The notes under the pieces were generated by a model. That model was not told the origin of the DNA. It searched no databases and was given only the letters and a program-made list of their open reading frames with translations. Both the position numbers and the translations under genes were made by a program. A stretch of DNA of 64,000 nt from Methylovulum psychrotolerans (GTDB lineage Bacteria; Pseudomonadota; Gammaproteobacteria; Methylococcales; Methylomonadaceae): the NCBI RefSeq assembly GCF_002923755.1, contig NZ_PGFZ01000008.1:230244-294243 (forward strand), read 5' to 3'. Below are positions 36,632 through 45,796 of the stretch, one piece after another. Position 1 is the stretch's first letter. Each line of letters opens with the position of its first letter.

Positions 36632-37477
36632 ATGAATTTCTCCGCATTCGACCAATGGCTTAGCGATAGACCTGCCCGCCCGGAGCTGCGCGGGCTACCG
36701 CGATTTTTTACTGAACTGTTGTTTTTTGGCCTTAAAGAGGCGCGGGCGTGTTTGTTTGCCGGGTTGTTTTTTCTGGCGGTGTTTGCCTTGCCCAGGCAGG
36801 GTGTGTTTGGCATACCGCGTTATGATGCGTTATTGCTGATTGCCTTGGTTATACAGTTGTGGATGGTGTGGGCGAAGCTGGAAACGTGGGATGAGCTTAA
36901 GGCGATTTGCCTGTTCCATGTTTTGGGTTTTTTGCTGGAGCTGTTTAAGACTTCCAGCGGTATAAAATCTTGGGGCTATCACGATTTTGCCTATACCAAG
37001 ATAGGGACTGTGCCGCTGTTTTCGGGGTTTATGTATGCGGCGGTGGGCAGTTATATTATTCAGATTTGGCGGATGTTGGATCTGAGGGTGCGCCACCATC
37101 CGCCTTATTGGATGGCGACTTTGGTCGCGTTGCTGATTTATGGCAATTTTTTCACTCAGCATTATATCGGCGATTACCGTGGCTACATCGGTGCGGCGGC
37201 CTTGGGTTTGTATGCGCGGACGACGGTGGTGTTCCGGCCTTTCGACAAGGTGCGGCAGATGCCTTTATTGCTGGGCTTTGTTTTGATCGGGTTTTTTATT
37301 TGGCTGGCGGAAAACCTCAGCACGTTTTTCGGCATTTGGCAGTACCCGAACCAGCTCGGCGCATGGTCTGCCGTGCATGTCGGCAAATGGAGTTCCTGGT
37401 CGTTGTTGGTGGTGATGACTTTTACCATTGTGACCTATCTTAAGCATGTTAAAGAACGGATACACATTCCCTTATAA
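36632..37477 (+). CDS. DUF817 family membrane protein
   Basis: An integral membrane protein of 281 residues with about eight hydrophobic segments. It matches the DUF817 family in length and in conserved stretches such as FGLKEARACLFAGLFF, ELFKTSSGIKSWGYHDFAYT, VPLFSGFMYAAVGSYI and LAENLSTFFGIWQYP. Function is unknown. It precedes yajC by 256 bp, a position often taken by queA-tgt in other gammaproteobacteria; those genes are not here. Confidence 0.85.
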   Translation: MNFSAFDQWLSDRPARPELRGLPRFFTELLFFGLKEARACLFAGLFFLAVFALPRQGVFGIPRYDALLLIALVIQLWMVWAKLETWDELKAICLFHVLGFLLELFKTSSGIKSWGYHDFAYTKIGTVPLFSGFMYAAVGSYIIQIWRMLDLRVRHHPPYWMATLVALLIYGNFFTQHYIGDYRGYIGAAALGLYARTTVVFRPFDKVRQMPLLLGFVLIGFFIWLAENLSTFFGIWQYPNQLGAWSAVHVGKWSSWSLLVVMTFTIVTYLKHVKERIHIPL

Positions 37478-37733
37478 TAATAAAAATCATGATCTTGTGG
37501 TATAAAGCGCAGCTTACCAAACGCCTGTGGCTTGATATTGGCAAAATCGCCTCCACATCTAGGCTGGCTTGTTGCGGGTGGGGGTTGGCGCTTTTGTCCC
37601 TGTGGTCTCCCGTCTTCTTTGTTTGCCAAAAAAGCCTTGTTTTTCGGGCGCATAAATGTTTACGAGGAAAACCCAAGCCGATTATGGCATAATGGCGGGA
37701 TTTTTTATTTAACAATTATAATTGAGGATGACC

Positions 37734-38084
37734 ATGAGTTTTTTTATTTCCGACGCGCTGGCTGAAGGCACCGCCGCAGCCGCCCAACCCGGTATTGAAG
37801 GGATGCTGTTCCCGCTGGGCATTTTAGTCTTTTTCTATTTCCTATTTTTGCGTCCGCAAGCCAAACGTACTAAAGAGAAAAAAGAAATGATGTCGACTTT
37901 GAAAAAAGGTGTCGAAGTGGTTACTTCCGGCGGCATTTTAGGCAAAGTGGTCGATGTGGACGACAATTTTGTCAAAATTGAGATTTGCGACAATACGTTT
38001 ATTCAAGTCCAACGCCAAAGTGTTGAGAACATGATGCCTAAGGGAACCTATAAAGCGGTCACGAAAAAAATAATAAAAGAATAA
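37734..38084 (+). CDS. yajC: Preprotein translocase accessory subunit YajC
   Basis: Small single-pass membrane protein (116 residues) that associates with SecD-SecF in the Sec holotranslocon. The membrane helix and flanking signature are GILVFFYFLFLRPQAKRTKE, followed by LKKGVEVVTSGGILGKVVDV, both family hallmarks. The start at ATG 37734 is favoured because GAGG lies 8 bases before it; a TTG at 37722 is also in frame. It is the first gene of yajC-secD-secF. Confidence 0.95.
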   Translation: MSFFISDALAEGTAAAAQPGIEGMLFPLGILVFFYFLFLRPQAKRTKEKKEMMSTLKKGVEVVTSGGILGKVVDVDDNFVKIEICDNTFIQVQRQSVENMMPKGTYKAVTKKIIKE

Positions 38085-38148
38085 CCGCTCTCCGCTAACG
38101 GCAACCACCGACGGCCTCCGGCGCGGTTTTAATGATTGGAATAACATA

Positions 38149-40002
38149 ATGCATAACAGTTACCCTCTTTGGAAAAATGTCCTAATCTTGCTGGTCTTTC
38201 TGGTCTCGATTATTTACGCATTACCTAATTTATACAACGAAGACCCCTCTGTACAGGTGGTGTCCAGCCACGCCGGTACCGCGCTGACCCCAACGCAGGT
38301 GAGCACTATAGAAAAGTTGGTTAAAGACAGCAATACGCCGATGAAAGCGTTTGAAGTTGCCGATGGGCGGGTGCTGGCGCGTCTGGGCAGTAACGACGAC
38401 CAATTGAAAATCGCCGATTTGTTGCGCGAGAAAATGGGCAATGATTACACGGTGTCCTTAAATCTGGCCCCTACCACGCCCGGTTGGTTGCGTGCCTTGG
38501 GCGCAAAAGCCATGTATTTGGGTCTAGACTTACGCGGCGGGGTGCATTTCCTGCTGGAAGTGGATATGGACGCGGCAGTGAAACAGGCCGAAGAGCGTTA
38601 TAACGACGATTTGCGTCTGGCGTTGCGCGAGGCGAACTTGCGTTACCAGTCGGTCGCCAAAGATAACGGCTTCATTAAAATAAAATTGAAAGAAGCCGCC
38701 GACAAGCCCAATTTGTTTAAGGTGTTGGACAAAAACTTCCGCACCTTAGAAGTGACCGAGCCGGACGGTACGCCGGATGAAGTGTGGCTGAAAATCGGCG
38801 AACGCGAGTTGAAAGACACCCGCAAAAATGCCGTCGCGCAAAACATGACCACCTTACGCAACCGCGTTAATGAACTGGGCGTAGCCGAGCCGGTCATTCA
38901 GCAACAGGGCGAAAACCGTATCATGGTGCAATTGCCGGGTATTCAGGACACAGGCCGTGCTAAGGATATTTTAGGCACCACCGCCACCTTGGAATACCGT
39001 TTGGTTGATGTCGAACATGATGTGCAAAAAGCCGTTGAGGGCCATCCTCCGGTCGGTAGCCGCTTGTATTACGAGAAAGACGGGCGGCCTATCTTGTTAA
39101 ACCGTCAGGTGATCGTGACGGGTGACCAAATCTTGGATGCTTCTTCTAGCGTTGATGAAGACAGCCGTCCGGCGGTGGTGATTAACCTGAACGGCGCGGG
39201 TGCGGCGAAAATGGGTAAAATGACCCAAGCCAATGTCGGTAAGCCGATGGCGGTGGTGTTTATCGAATATAAATCGGAAAACCGCATCGTCAACGGCGAA
39301 AAAGTCCGCCATAAAGAAAAAGTTGAAAAAGTCATCAGTGTGGCGACCATCCAAGGCGTGTTCAGCAAGCGCTTCCAAACCACCGGTTTGGATAGCCCGC
39401 AAGAAGCCCGCAATTTGTCCTTATTGTTAAGGGCGGGCGCGTTGGCGGCTCCGGTCGATATTGTTGAAGAACGCACTGTCGGCCCTAGCTTAGGCCAAGA
39501 TAATATCGATAAAGGCTTTTTGTCGTTCATCGTCGGCTTCGTGCTGGTCGTGCTGTTCATGGCAGGCTATTACCGCCTGTTCGGTATGATCGCCAACTTG
39601 GCGCTGGCGTTTAACGTGGTGATTGTGGTGGCGATTTTGTCGCTGTTGCAAGCGACGCTGACTTTGCCGGGTATTGCCGGGATTATCCTTACCGTGGGTA
39701 TGTCGGTTGATGCTAACGTTTTGATTTTTGAACGGATTAAAGAAGAGATCAGAAACGGTAACTCCCCGCAGGCGAGTATTTTTATCGGTTATGAAAAAGC
39801 TTTCGCGACCATTTTAGACTCGCATGTCACTAACTTGGTGGTGGCTATCGTGCTGTTTGTCTTTGGTACGGGATCGGTCAAAGGCTTTGCCGTGACCTTA
39901 ATCATCGGTATTTTGTCATCCATGTTTACCGCCATTACAGGTACGCGGATGGTGATTAACCGGATTTATGGCGACCGTCGGGTCGATAAGTTGTCTATTT
40001 AG
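38149..40002 (+). CDS. secD: Protein translocase subunit SecD
   Basis: Inner-membrane RND-family subunit (617 residues) that uses the proton gradient to pull exported proteins into the periplasm. It has an N-terminal helix (LILLVFLVSIIYALPNLY), the GLDLRGGVHFLLEVDMD motif at the start of the large periplasmic domain, and the C-terminal five-helix block (VGPSLGQDNIDKGFLSFIVG, SVDANVLIFERIKEEIRNG). It lies 64 bp after yajC and 91 bp before secF, with a hairpin in the gap. Confidence 0.97.
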   Translation: MHNSYPLWKNVLILLVFLVSIIYALPNLYNEDPSVQVVSSHAGTALTPTQVSTIEKLVKDSNTPMKAFEVADGRVLARLGSNDDQLKIADLLREKMGNDYTVSLNLAPTTPGWLRALGAKAMYLGLDLRGGVHFLLEVDMDAAVKQAEERYNDDLRLALREANLRYQSVAKDNGFIKIKLKEAADKPNLFKVLDKNFRTLEVTEPDGTPDEVWLKIGERELKDTRKNAVAQNMTTLRNRVNELGVAEPVIQQQGENRIMVQLPGIQDTGRAKDILGTTATLEYRLVDVEHDVQKAVEGHPPVGSRLYYEKDGRPILLNRQVIVTGDQILDASSSVDEDSRPAVVINLNGAGAAKMGKMTQANVGKPMAVVFIEYKSENRIVNGEKVRHKEKVEKVISVATIQGVFSKRFQTTGLDSPQEARNLSLLLRAGALAAPVDIVEERTVGPSLGQDNIDKGFLSFIVGFVLVVLFMAGYYRLFGMIANLALAFNVVIVVAILSLLQATLTLPGIAGIILTVGMSVDANVLIFERIKEEIRNGNSPQASIFIGYEKAFATILDSHVTNLVVAIVLFVFGTGSVKGFAVTLIIGILSSMFTAITGTRMVINRIYGDRRVDKLSI

Positions 40003-40010
40003 GCTGGCGT

Positions 40011-40051
40011 GGGCGGCTCTAAGTTAACGCCACCGCGTTAACAGGCCGCCC
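40011..40051. other. Stem-loop between secD and secF
   Basis: Two stacked complementary pairs: GGGCGGC with GCCGCCC (outer) and GTTAACGC with GCGTTAAC (inner), loop of four bases. It begins 9 bases after the secD stop. The following bases (CCTTTGG) are not a strong T-run, so it may stabilise or attenuate the transcript rather than terminate it. Confidence 0.75.
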
Positions 40052-40093
40052 CTTTGGCGTTGTTCACCTGAAAATTTTTACCCAAACAAAACG

Positions 40094-41017
40094 ATGAAAA
40101 CAACTAATATAAACTTTATCGGCAACCGCAATATCGCCCTGATTTTTTCCGGCATTTTGTCGCTGCTTTCTATTATTTCCCTGTCGGTGCAAGGCTTGCA
40201 GATGGGTATCGACTTTACCGGCGGTACGCTGATTGAAGTCGGCTACCAAAAGCCCGCCGACCTGACGGCTTTACGCGCGACGTTGGACAGTTCCGGCTTT
40301 GCCGATGCCACTGTGCAGAATTTTGGCACGGCTAAAGATGTGTTGATCCGCCTGAAATTGCAAGAAGGTGTGAGCAGCGCCGATTTAAGCAATAAGGTGT
40401 TGGAGGCGATTAACAAAGACACCGCCGAACCGGCCAGTTTGCGGCGGGTGGAGTTTGTCGGCCCGCAAGTCGGCGACGATTTGGCGCAAGACGGCTTCCT
40501 GGCCTTGCTGTACTCCACTATCGGCATTTTGATTTATGTCGCTTGGCGGTTTGAATGGAAATTCTCTTTAGGTGCGATTATTGCGACCTTGCACGATGTT
40601 ATTGTGACTTTAGGGGTGTTTTCGGTGCTGCGGATGGAGTTTGACCTGACGGTGTTGGCGGCGGTGTTGGCGTTAATCGGCTACTCGCTGAACGACACTA
40701 TCGTGGTTTATGACCGGATTCGGGAGAACTTCATCCAGTTGCGCAACAAAAGCACTGAGGAAATGATTAACATATCGGTCAATGTCACGTTAAGCCGTAC
40801 TATTATGACTTCGTTGACGGTGATTTTGGTGTTGGTGTCGCTGTTTTTCTTAGGCGGCGAAGTTATTCATGGGTTTTCGGTCGTCCTGCTGTTCGGGGTG
40901 TTTTTTGGTACTTACTCTTCTATTTTTATCGCCAGCCCTATGGCGTTGATTTTAGGGGTTAGCCCACAAGATTTAATTCCGGTGGTCAGGGAAGAGCATT
41001 TGGATAATTTGCCTTAG
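40094..41017 (+). CDS. secF: Protein translocase subunit SecF
   Basis: Partner of SecD in the inner membrane, 307 residues with six membrane segments. Signatures are MGIDFTGGTLIEVGY near residue 45, VGPQVGDDLAQDGFLALLYS and GYSLNDTIVVYDRIRENF. Together with yajC and secD it forms the standard accessory translocase operon. A long repeat-filled gap follows. Confidence 0.97.
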   Translation: MKTTNINFIGNRNIALIFSGILSLLSIISLSVQGLQMGIDFTGGTLIEVGYQKPADLTALRATLDSSGFADATVQNFGTAKDVLIRLKLQEGVSSADLSNKVLEAINKDTAEPASLRRVEFVGPQVGDDLAQDGFLALLYSTIGILIYVAWRFEWKFSLGAIIATLHDVIVTLGVFSVLRMEFDLTVLAAVLALIGYSLNDTIVVYDRIRENFIQLRNKSTEEMINISVNVTLSRTIMTSLTVILVLVSLFFLGGEVIHGFSVVLLFGVFFGTYSSIFIASPMALILGVSPQDLIPVVREEHLDNLP

Positions 41018-41515
41018 GAATTGATTTTTTGGCGTTTAAAAAAACAAATAATGAGTCGCTTCGCGAGGTATTTTTAATCGGGTTCTCGCACCCGAAGGCG
41101 AGATACTTTCTTTTGCTCCGCCTCGGCAATTGCTCCTGCATTGCTCTACCTCCTGCATCCATGCAGTCGAAAAGAAAGTATCCAAAGAAAAGGCGGCCCG
41201 GTTGCCGCTTCTTCCTGCGCTTCTCGGTTTTGTCGGGGGTCGGCAGAGAGGGCTCCTGCCCTCCTGCCGACGCGCGGCATCCCTGCCGCGCCCCTTCGGG
41301 CTAATCCCGACAAAACCTGCGATGCTCGGCGCGGCAAACGGGAGTAAAGCGACGTTACTGCGTAACGTCAGTTGGGAATACATTCCCGCGTGTTAGGCAA
41401 CGCCTATGCTTGGGGGCTTTTTAAGGCTTGGGGCTTACGATTAATCACATTCGTCACCCGAATCGGCTATAATTGGCAATCACTTTTTATCAATCCTATT
41501 GGAGCTTTGTAAACA
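41018..41515. other. Intergenic region dominated by a structured repeat
   Basis: A 498-base gap between secF and ndk. From about 41100 to 41400 it consists of repeat sequence: a pair GAGATACTTTCTTTT / AAAAGAAAGTATCC, a module shared with 29763-29790 (GCTCTACCTCCTGCATCC), and a three-stem element at 41226-41317. Overlapping short frames on both strands here are not genes. The ndk promoter should lie in the last 100 bases (TTGGAG before the ATG is its ribosome-binding site). Confidence 0.75.
41226..41317. repeat. Three-stem cruciform-like repeat element
   Basis: Perfect 12-base outer arms (GGTTTTGTCGGG at 41226-41237 and CCCGACAAAACC at 41306-41317) enclose two separate hairpins. The first, 41239-41271, pairs GTCGGCAG with CTGCCGAC and GAGGGC with GCCCTC. 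The second, 41272-41291, pairs GCGCGGCA with TGCCGCGC. As RNA or cruciform DNA it would form a three-way junction. Confidence 0.88.
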
Positions 41516-41947
41516 ATGGCAATCGAACGTACCTTCTCAATCATTAAACCTGATGCAGTGGCAAAAAATGTTATCGGCGAAATTTATAGCCGTTTCGAAA
41601 AAAACGACCTGAAAATCGTTGCCGCAAAAATGCTGCATCTGACTAAAGAACAAGCAGAAGGTTTTTATGCTGAACACAGCGCCCGCGGTTTCTTCAATGA
41701 CCTGGTCGCGTTTATGATTTCCGGTCCTGTAATCATGCAAGTGTTGGAAGGTGAAAACGCTGTCCTGAAACACCGCGAAATTATGGGTGCGACTAACCCG
41801 AAAGACGCTGCCGCAGGCACTATCCGCGCCGATTTCGCCAGCAGCATCGACGAAAATGCCGTGCACGGTTCCGATGCCTTAGCTACCGCAGAACGCGAAA
41901 TCGCTTATTTCTTCTCAGCCGATGAACTTTGTGCCAGAACCCGTTAA
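41516..41947 (+). CDS. ndk: Nucleoside diphosphate kinase
   Basis: Transfers gamma-phosphate from ATP to other NDPs to balance nucleotide pools. The 143-residue length is normal. It starts [20 protein letters not shown], and the phosphohistidine is H117 in [11 protein letters not shown] ribosome-binding site TTGGAG precedes the ATG. Its 3' end overlaps the rlmN start by 26 bases. It is first in a conserved run with rlmN and pilF. Confidence 0.97.
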   Translation: MAIERTFSIIKPDAVAKNVIGEIYSRFEKNDLKIVAAKMLHLTKEQAEGFYAEHSARGFFNDLVAFMISGPVIMQVLEGENAVLKHREIMGATNPKDAAAGTIRADFASSIDENAVHGSDALATAEREIAYFFSADELCARTR

Positions 41948-43034
41948 GGTTAACAAAACCAATTTGCTTGATTTCGACAGAAAAGGCCTCGCGGCTTTTT
42001 TTGTCGGCTTAGGCGAAAAGCCGTTCCGCGCGACGCAATTGCTCAAATGGTTGTATCAGGAAGGGGTCACTGACTTCAGCCTGATGACCAACTTAAGCAA
42101 GCCTTTGCGCAGTTATCTGACCGAGCATTGCCGTATCGAAACCCCAGAAATTGTGGTCGAGCAGGTTGCCAGTGACGGGGTGCATAAATGGGTGCTGCAA
42201 ACCCATTGCGGTAACCGCGTCGAGACCGTGTTCATTCCCGAAGAGGGGCGGGGGACGCTGTGCGTGTCTTCGCAAATTGGTTGCGCCTTGGCGTGTACGT
42301 TTTGTTCGACAGCCCAGCAGGGCTTTAACCGTAATTTAAGCACCTCGGAAATCATCGGCCAAGTGTATGCTGCGCAAAACCGTTTAGGTAGCAGTGCCAA
42401 AATCACCAATGTGGTGATGATGGGCATGGGCGAGCCGTTGTTGAACTTCGACAATGTGGTTGCCGCGATGAATTTGATGATGGACGATTTCGCTTATGGT
42501 TTATCCAAGCGCCGCGTTACTATCAGTACGTCAGGGGTTGTGCCGGCTATGTATCGCTTGACCGAGGTTTGCGATGTCAGCTTGGCGGTGTCCTTACATG
42601 CGGTCACTGACGAATTGCGTAACGAGCTGGTGCCGATTAATAAGAAATATCCGCTGCAAGAGCTGTTGGCAGCTTGCCGTGAGAACGCCAAATTGGCGCC
42701 GCGCCGCACCATCACTTTTGAGTATGTGATGCTTGATGGCGTGAATGACTCCCTAGATGATGCTTACGGGCTGGTCGAGCTGTTAAAAACTGTGCCTTCA
42801 AAAATCAACTTGATACCGTTTAACCCATTTCCTAATTCATCTTACCGTTGTTCCAGCAATAACCGTATCCATCAGTTTAAAACCTTGTTGAACGATGCCG
42901 GTATTGTCACTACTGTCCGAAAAACCCGTGGCGAAGATATTGATGCCGCGTGTGGGCAGTTAGTCGGGCAAGTAAAGGATAAAAGCCGCCGCCACCTAAA
43001 ATTGCACTTGGCAGGTACTGAGCATGAGACGTAA
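41922..43034 (+). CDS. rlmN: 23S rRNA A2503 / tRNA A37 methyltransferase RlmN
   Basis: Radical-SAM enzyme that methylates C2 of A2503 in 23S rRNA and A37 in some tRNAs. The iron-sulfur cysteines are C121, C125 and C128 in [14 protein letters not shown]. Other hallmarks are [17 protein letters not shown] and [13 protein letters not shown]. The length (370) is normal. The ATG at 41922 lies inside ndk; a GTG at 41931 is a second candidate start. Its own 3' end overlaps the pilF start by 11 bases, so translation of the group looks coupled. Confidence 0.96.
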   Translation: MNFVPEPVKVNKTNLLDFDRKGLAAFFVGLGEKPFRATQLLKWLYQEGVTDFSLMTNLSKPLRSYLTEHCRIETPEIVVEQVASDGVHKWVLQTHCGNRVETVFIPEEGRGTLCVSSQIGCALACTFCSTAQQGFNRNLSTSEIIGQVYAAQNRLGSSAKITNVVMMGMGEPLLNFDNVVAAMNLMMDDFAYGLSKRRVTISTSGVVPAMYRLTEVCDVSLAVSLHAVTDELRNELVPINKKYPLQELLAACRENAKLAPRRTITFEYVMLDGVNDSLDDAYGLVELLKTVPSKINLIPFNPFPNSSYRCSSNNRIHQFKTLLNDAGIVTTVRKTRGEDIDAACGQLVGQVKDKSRRHLKLHLAGTEHET

Positions 43035-43773
43035 GACAAGCGTAAGCCGTTATCTTTTATTGTGCGTGGGTGTCGCCATGTTGGCGGGCTGCGCCGGTAC
43101 GGAAGAAAAAAAGGAAAAGACCGATACCTATTTGCAGTTGGGTATCCGTTATATGAACATGAACCGCTTGGAATTGGCGAAGGAAAATCTCGAAAAAGCT
43201 TTGGCGAATGATGCGAACAATGCGGCGGTGCATAACGCGTTGGCGTATTTGTTCGAGAAAATCGAAAAATTCCCGGAGGCCGAAGCGCATTACAAAAAGG
43301 CTTTGCAGATTGCCCCTGACGATCTGGGTGCGCAAAACAATTATGGGCGGTTTTTGTGCGATCATGGCGATACCCGTCAGGGTATGGGTCTGTTAAGCAA
43401 GGCGATGGGCAATTTGCTCAATGATAGGCAATGGTTGGCGGTGACTAACGCCGGTTTATGCGAGTTAAAAGACGGGCAGAACTCCCGCGCCAAAGCGTAT
43501 TTTAAGGAAGCTCTGCTGCTCAAGCCCGATTATTCGCCGGCCTTATTGGAAATGCAAAAAATCTGTTACCAAAACCGTGAATATTGGCCGGCCAAAAGTT
43601 ATTTGCAACGCTATCTGGCCAGCGGTGTTCCGCATACCGCCCAATCGTTGTGGTACGGAATGCAAACCGAACGCGCTTTAGGCAATATTGGCCTGGCGCA
43701 AGAATATAAAAATTTGTTGTTGGAAAAGTTTCCGCTTTCCGACGAAGCTAAAAAAGCCGAGCCTGTGCAGTAA
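43024..43773 (+). CDS. pilF: Type IV pilus biogenesis TPR lipoprotein PilF/PilW
   Basis: Outer-membrane lipoprotein (249 residues) acting as pilotin for assembly or stability of the PilQ secretin. The lipobox is MLAGC (about residue 22). Several TPR units follow ([20 protein letters not shown], then [40 protein letters not shown]). Position between rlmN and hisS is typical. Usually rodZ and ispG lie between pilF and hisS, and they are missing here. Confidence 0.92.
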   Translation: MRRKTSVSRYLLLCVGVAMLAGCAGTEEKKEKTDTYLQLGIRYMNMNRLELAKENLEKALANDANNAAVHNALAYLFEKIEKFPEAEAHYKKALQIAPDDLGAQNNYGRFLCDHGDTRQGMGLLSKAMGNLLNDRQWLAVTNAGLCELKDGQNSRAKAYFKEALLLKPDYSPALLEMQKICYQNREYWPAKSYLQRYLASGVPHTAQSLWYGMQTERALGNIGLAQEYKNLLLEKFPLSDEAKKAEPVQ

Positions 43774-43791
43774 CAGGCAAATAAACCCAGC

Positions 43792-45075
43792 ATGGCAAAT
43801 ACGATACAAGCAATACGCGGGATGCACGATGTGCTGCCCGACCAAACCCCGCTTTGGCAATATGCGGAAAGCATTATCCGCGAAGTTTTGGCTTCTTATG
43901 GTTATAGCGAAATCCGCTTGCCCATTGTCGAAAAGACCGAGCTGTTTAAACGCTCCATCGGCGAAGTCACGGATATTGTCGAAAAGGAGATGTACACCTT
44001 TGACGACCGCAATGGTGACTCGCTGACCTTGCGTCCCGAAGGCACGGCAGGATGTCTGCGGGCCTGTTTAGAACATAGTTTGCTGAACGGGCAGGTGCAT
44101 CGCTTATGGTATAGCGGCCCTATGTACCGCCATGAGCGTCCGCAAAAAGGCCGTTACCGCCAGTTTATCCAACTGGGTGTGGAAACTTACGGCATGGCGG
44201 CGCCCGATATTGATGCGGAGCTGATTATTTTAATGGATCGCCTCTGGAAACGCTTGGGTATCCGCGCTAAAGTACATCTGGAATTGAATTCCTTAGGCAC
44301 GATAGAGGAGCGTAATGTTTACCGCGAAGCCCTAGTGACCTACTTCCAGCAACATGTTGCCCTGCTGGATGAAGAGAGCCAACGCCGCTTGCTGACCAAT
44401 CCTTTGCGTATCCTTGACACCAAAAATCCGGCGATGGCTGAAGTGGTGGCGAATGCGCCGGAGTTGCTGGCATATTTAGGTGAAGATAGCCGCCAACATT
44501 TTACCGCCATTACCGATATTTTGGCGGATTTGGCGATTCCCTACACGATTAATCCGCGTTTGGTGCGGGGGCTGGACTATTACAGCAAGACCGTGTTTGA
44601 ATGGGTCACTACTGAACTCGGTTCGCAAGGTACGGTCTGTGCAGGTGGCCGTTATGACGGTCTGATCGGGCAATTGGGCGGCAAACCTAACTTTGCGGTC
44701 GGTTTTGCCATGGGTATGGAACGGCTGTTGGCTTTAATGGAAACGGTGCCGGATTTGCCGTTGGCTAAGCCCGTGGATGTCTATATGGTCAGGGTCGGTA
44801 GCGAAGCCGAACGCGTGGGCCTGCGCTTTGCCGAAGCCTTACGCACGGCGTTGCCTGCGCTCAAACTGCAAATGAACGCCGATGGCGGCAGTTTTAAAAG
44901 CCAGTTTAAAAAAGCCGACAAAAGCGGTGCGGATTATGCGATTATCGTCGGTGATGATGAAGCGGCCTGTGGACAAGTCAGCCTAAAAGCTTTGCGCAAC
45001 GGACAAGAAGGCCAGCAAACCTTATCGCAAACCCAAGCGATTGAGTTTTTACGCGATTATTTGTTGGTAAAGTAG
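43792..45075 (+). CDS. hisS: Histidine-tRNA ligase
   Basis: Class II aminoacyl-tRNA synthetase that charges tRNA-His, 427 residues. It starts [19 protein letters not shown]; motif 2 is in [17 protein letters not shown]; the histidine loops are [15 protein letters not shown] and [13 protein letters not shown]; motif 3 is [13 protein letters not shown]. It lies 18 bp after pilF in a conserved cluster with yfgM, bamB and der downstream. Confidence 0.97.
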   Translation: MANTIQAIRGMHDVLPDQTPLWQYAESIIREVLASYGYSEIRLPIVEKTELFKRSIGEVTDIVEKEMYTFDDRNGDSLTLRPEGTAGCLRACLEHSLLNGQVHRLWYSGPMYRHERPQKGRYRQFIQLGVETYGMAAPDIDAELIILMDRLWKRLGIRAKVHLELNSLGTIEERNVYREALVTYFQQHVALLDEESQRRLLTNPLRILDTKNPAMAEVVANAPELLAYLGEDSRQHFTAITDILADLAIPYTINPRLVRGLDYYSKTVFEWVTTELGSQGTVCAGGRYDGLIGQLGGKPNFAVGFAMGMERLLALMETVPDLPLAKPVDVYMVRVGSEAERVGLRFAEALRTALPALKLQMNADGGSFKSQFKKADKSGADYAIIVGDDEAACGQVSLKALRNGQEGQQTLSQTQAIEFLRDYLLVK

Positions 45076-45148
45076 CGCGGCGCGTAAGAATTTGAAGGGC
45101 TGGCGTTAACTCAAGAATCAACAAAACCCATCGTACAAGAGAGTTATT

Positions 45149-45796
45149 GTGGAAATTTACGAAACAGAAGAAGAGCAGCTTGCCGCGCTGAAAGCGTGGT
45201 GGAAAGAAAATGGTCAGGCAACCTTGGTCGGCTTAGGTCTGGGTGTTGTGGTCATTTTAGGCTGGAACTATTGGCAGGATTATCAGCGCGGGCAAACTGA
45301 GCAGGCCGCCAATTTATACGGACAATTGACTAAAGCCGCGCAAGCTAACCAAAAAGACTCGGTCGCCAAGTTGGATGAGCAGATGGAAAGCCGTTTTAGT
45401 GCCAGCGATTACGCCCTGTTCAGCGAGCTGACGGTCGCTAAACTGAAAGTCGATCAAGGTGATCTGGCAGCCGCCAAAACCATTCTGGAAAAAGTCGCGC
45501 AAGCATCCAATAAGGAATTGGGCAATATCGCCAAAATCCGTTTGGTGCATTTGCTGATGGCGAACAAAGAATTTGAGGCGGCGTTGAAATTGATTAATGA
45601 TATTGATCCGGCGAAATCGGCGAGTTTTTCCGCGCACTATGACGAATTGGTCGGCGATATTTACGTCGCCCTAGACCGTCCCGACCAAGCCCGTACCTCG
45701 TACCAAAACGCCTTGCACAACGGCCAGCAATCGCCGCTGTTGCAAATGAAAATTGACGATTTGACTGCGCCTGAAAAGCTGGAAAAGACCCAATAA
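45149..45796 (+). CDS. yfgM: YfgM family SecYEG-associated TPR protein
   Basis: Inner-membrane protein of 215 residues with one N-terminal helix (ATLVGLGLGVVVILGWNYWQ) and a periplasmic TPR domain. In E. coli the homologue links SecYEG to periplasmic chaperones such as PpiD. It begins with the family motif YETEEEQLAALKAWWKENG. The start is GTG 45149, preceded by AGAGAG. Its stop overlaps the bamB start by one base (TAATG). Confidence 0.93.
   Translation: MEIYETEEEQLAALKAWWKENGQATLVGLGLGVVVILGWNYWQDYQRGQTEQAANLYGQLTKAAQANQKDSVAKLDEQMESRFSASDYALFSELTVAKLKVDQGDLAAAKTILEKVAQASNKELGNIAKIRLVHLLMANKEFEAALKLINDIDPAKSASFSAHYDELVGDIYVALDRPDQARTSYQNALHNGQQSPLLQMKIDDLTAPEKLEKTQ

Noticed and set aside
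41018..41400. Several overlapping frames downstream of secF
   Set aside because: They run through palindromic repeat sequence on both strands, and the same peptides arise from the repeat near 29.8 kb.
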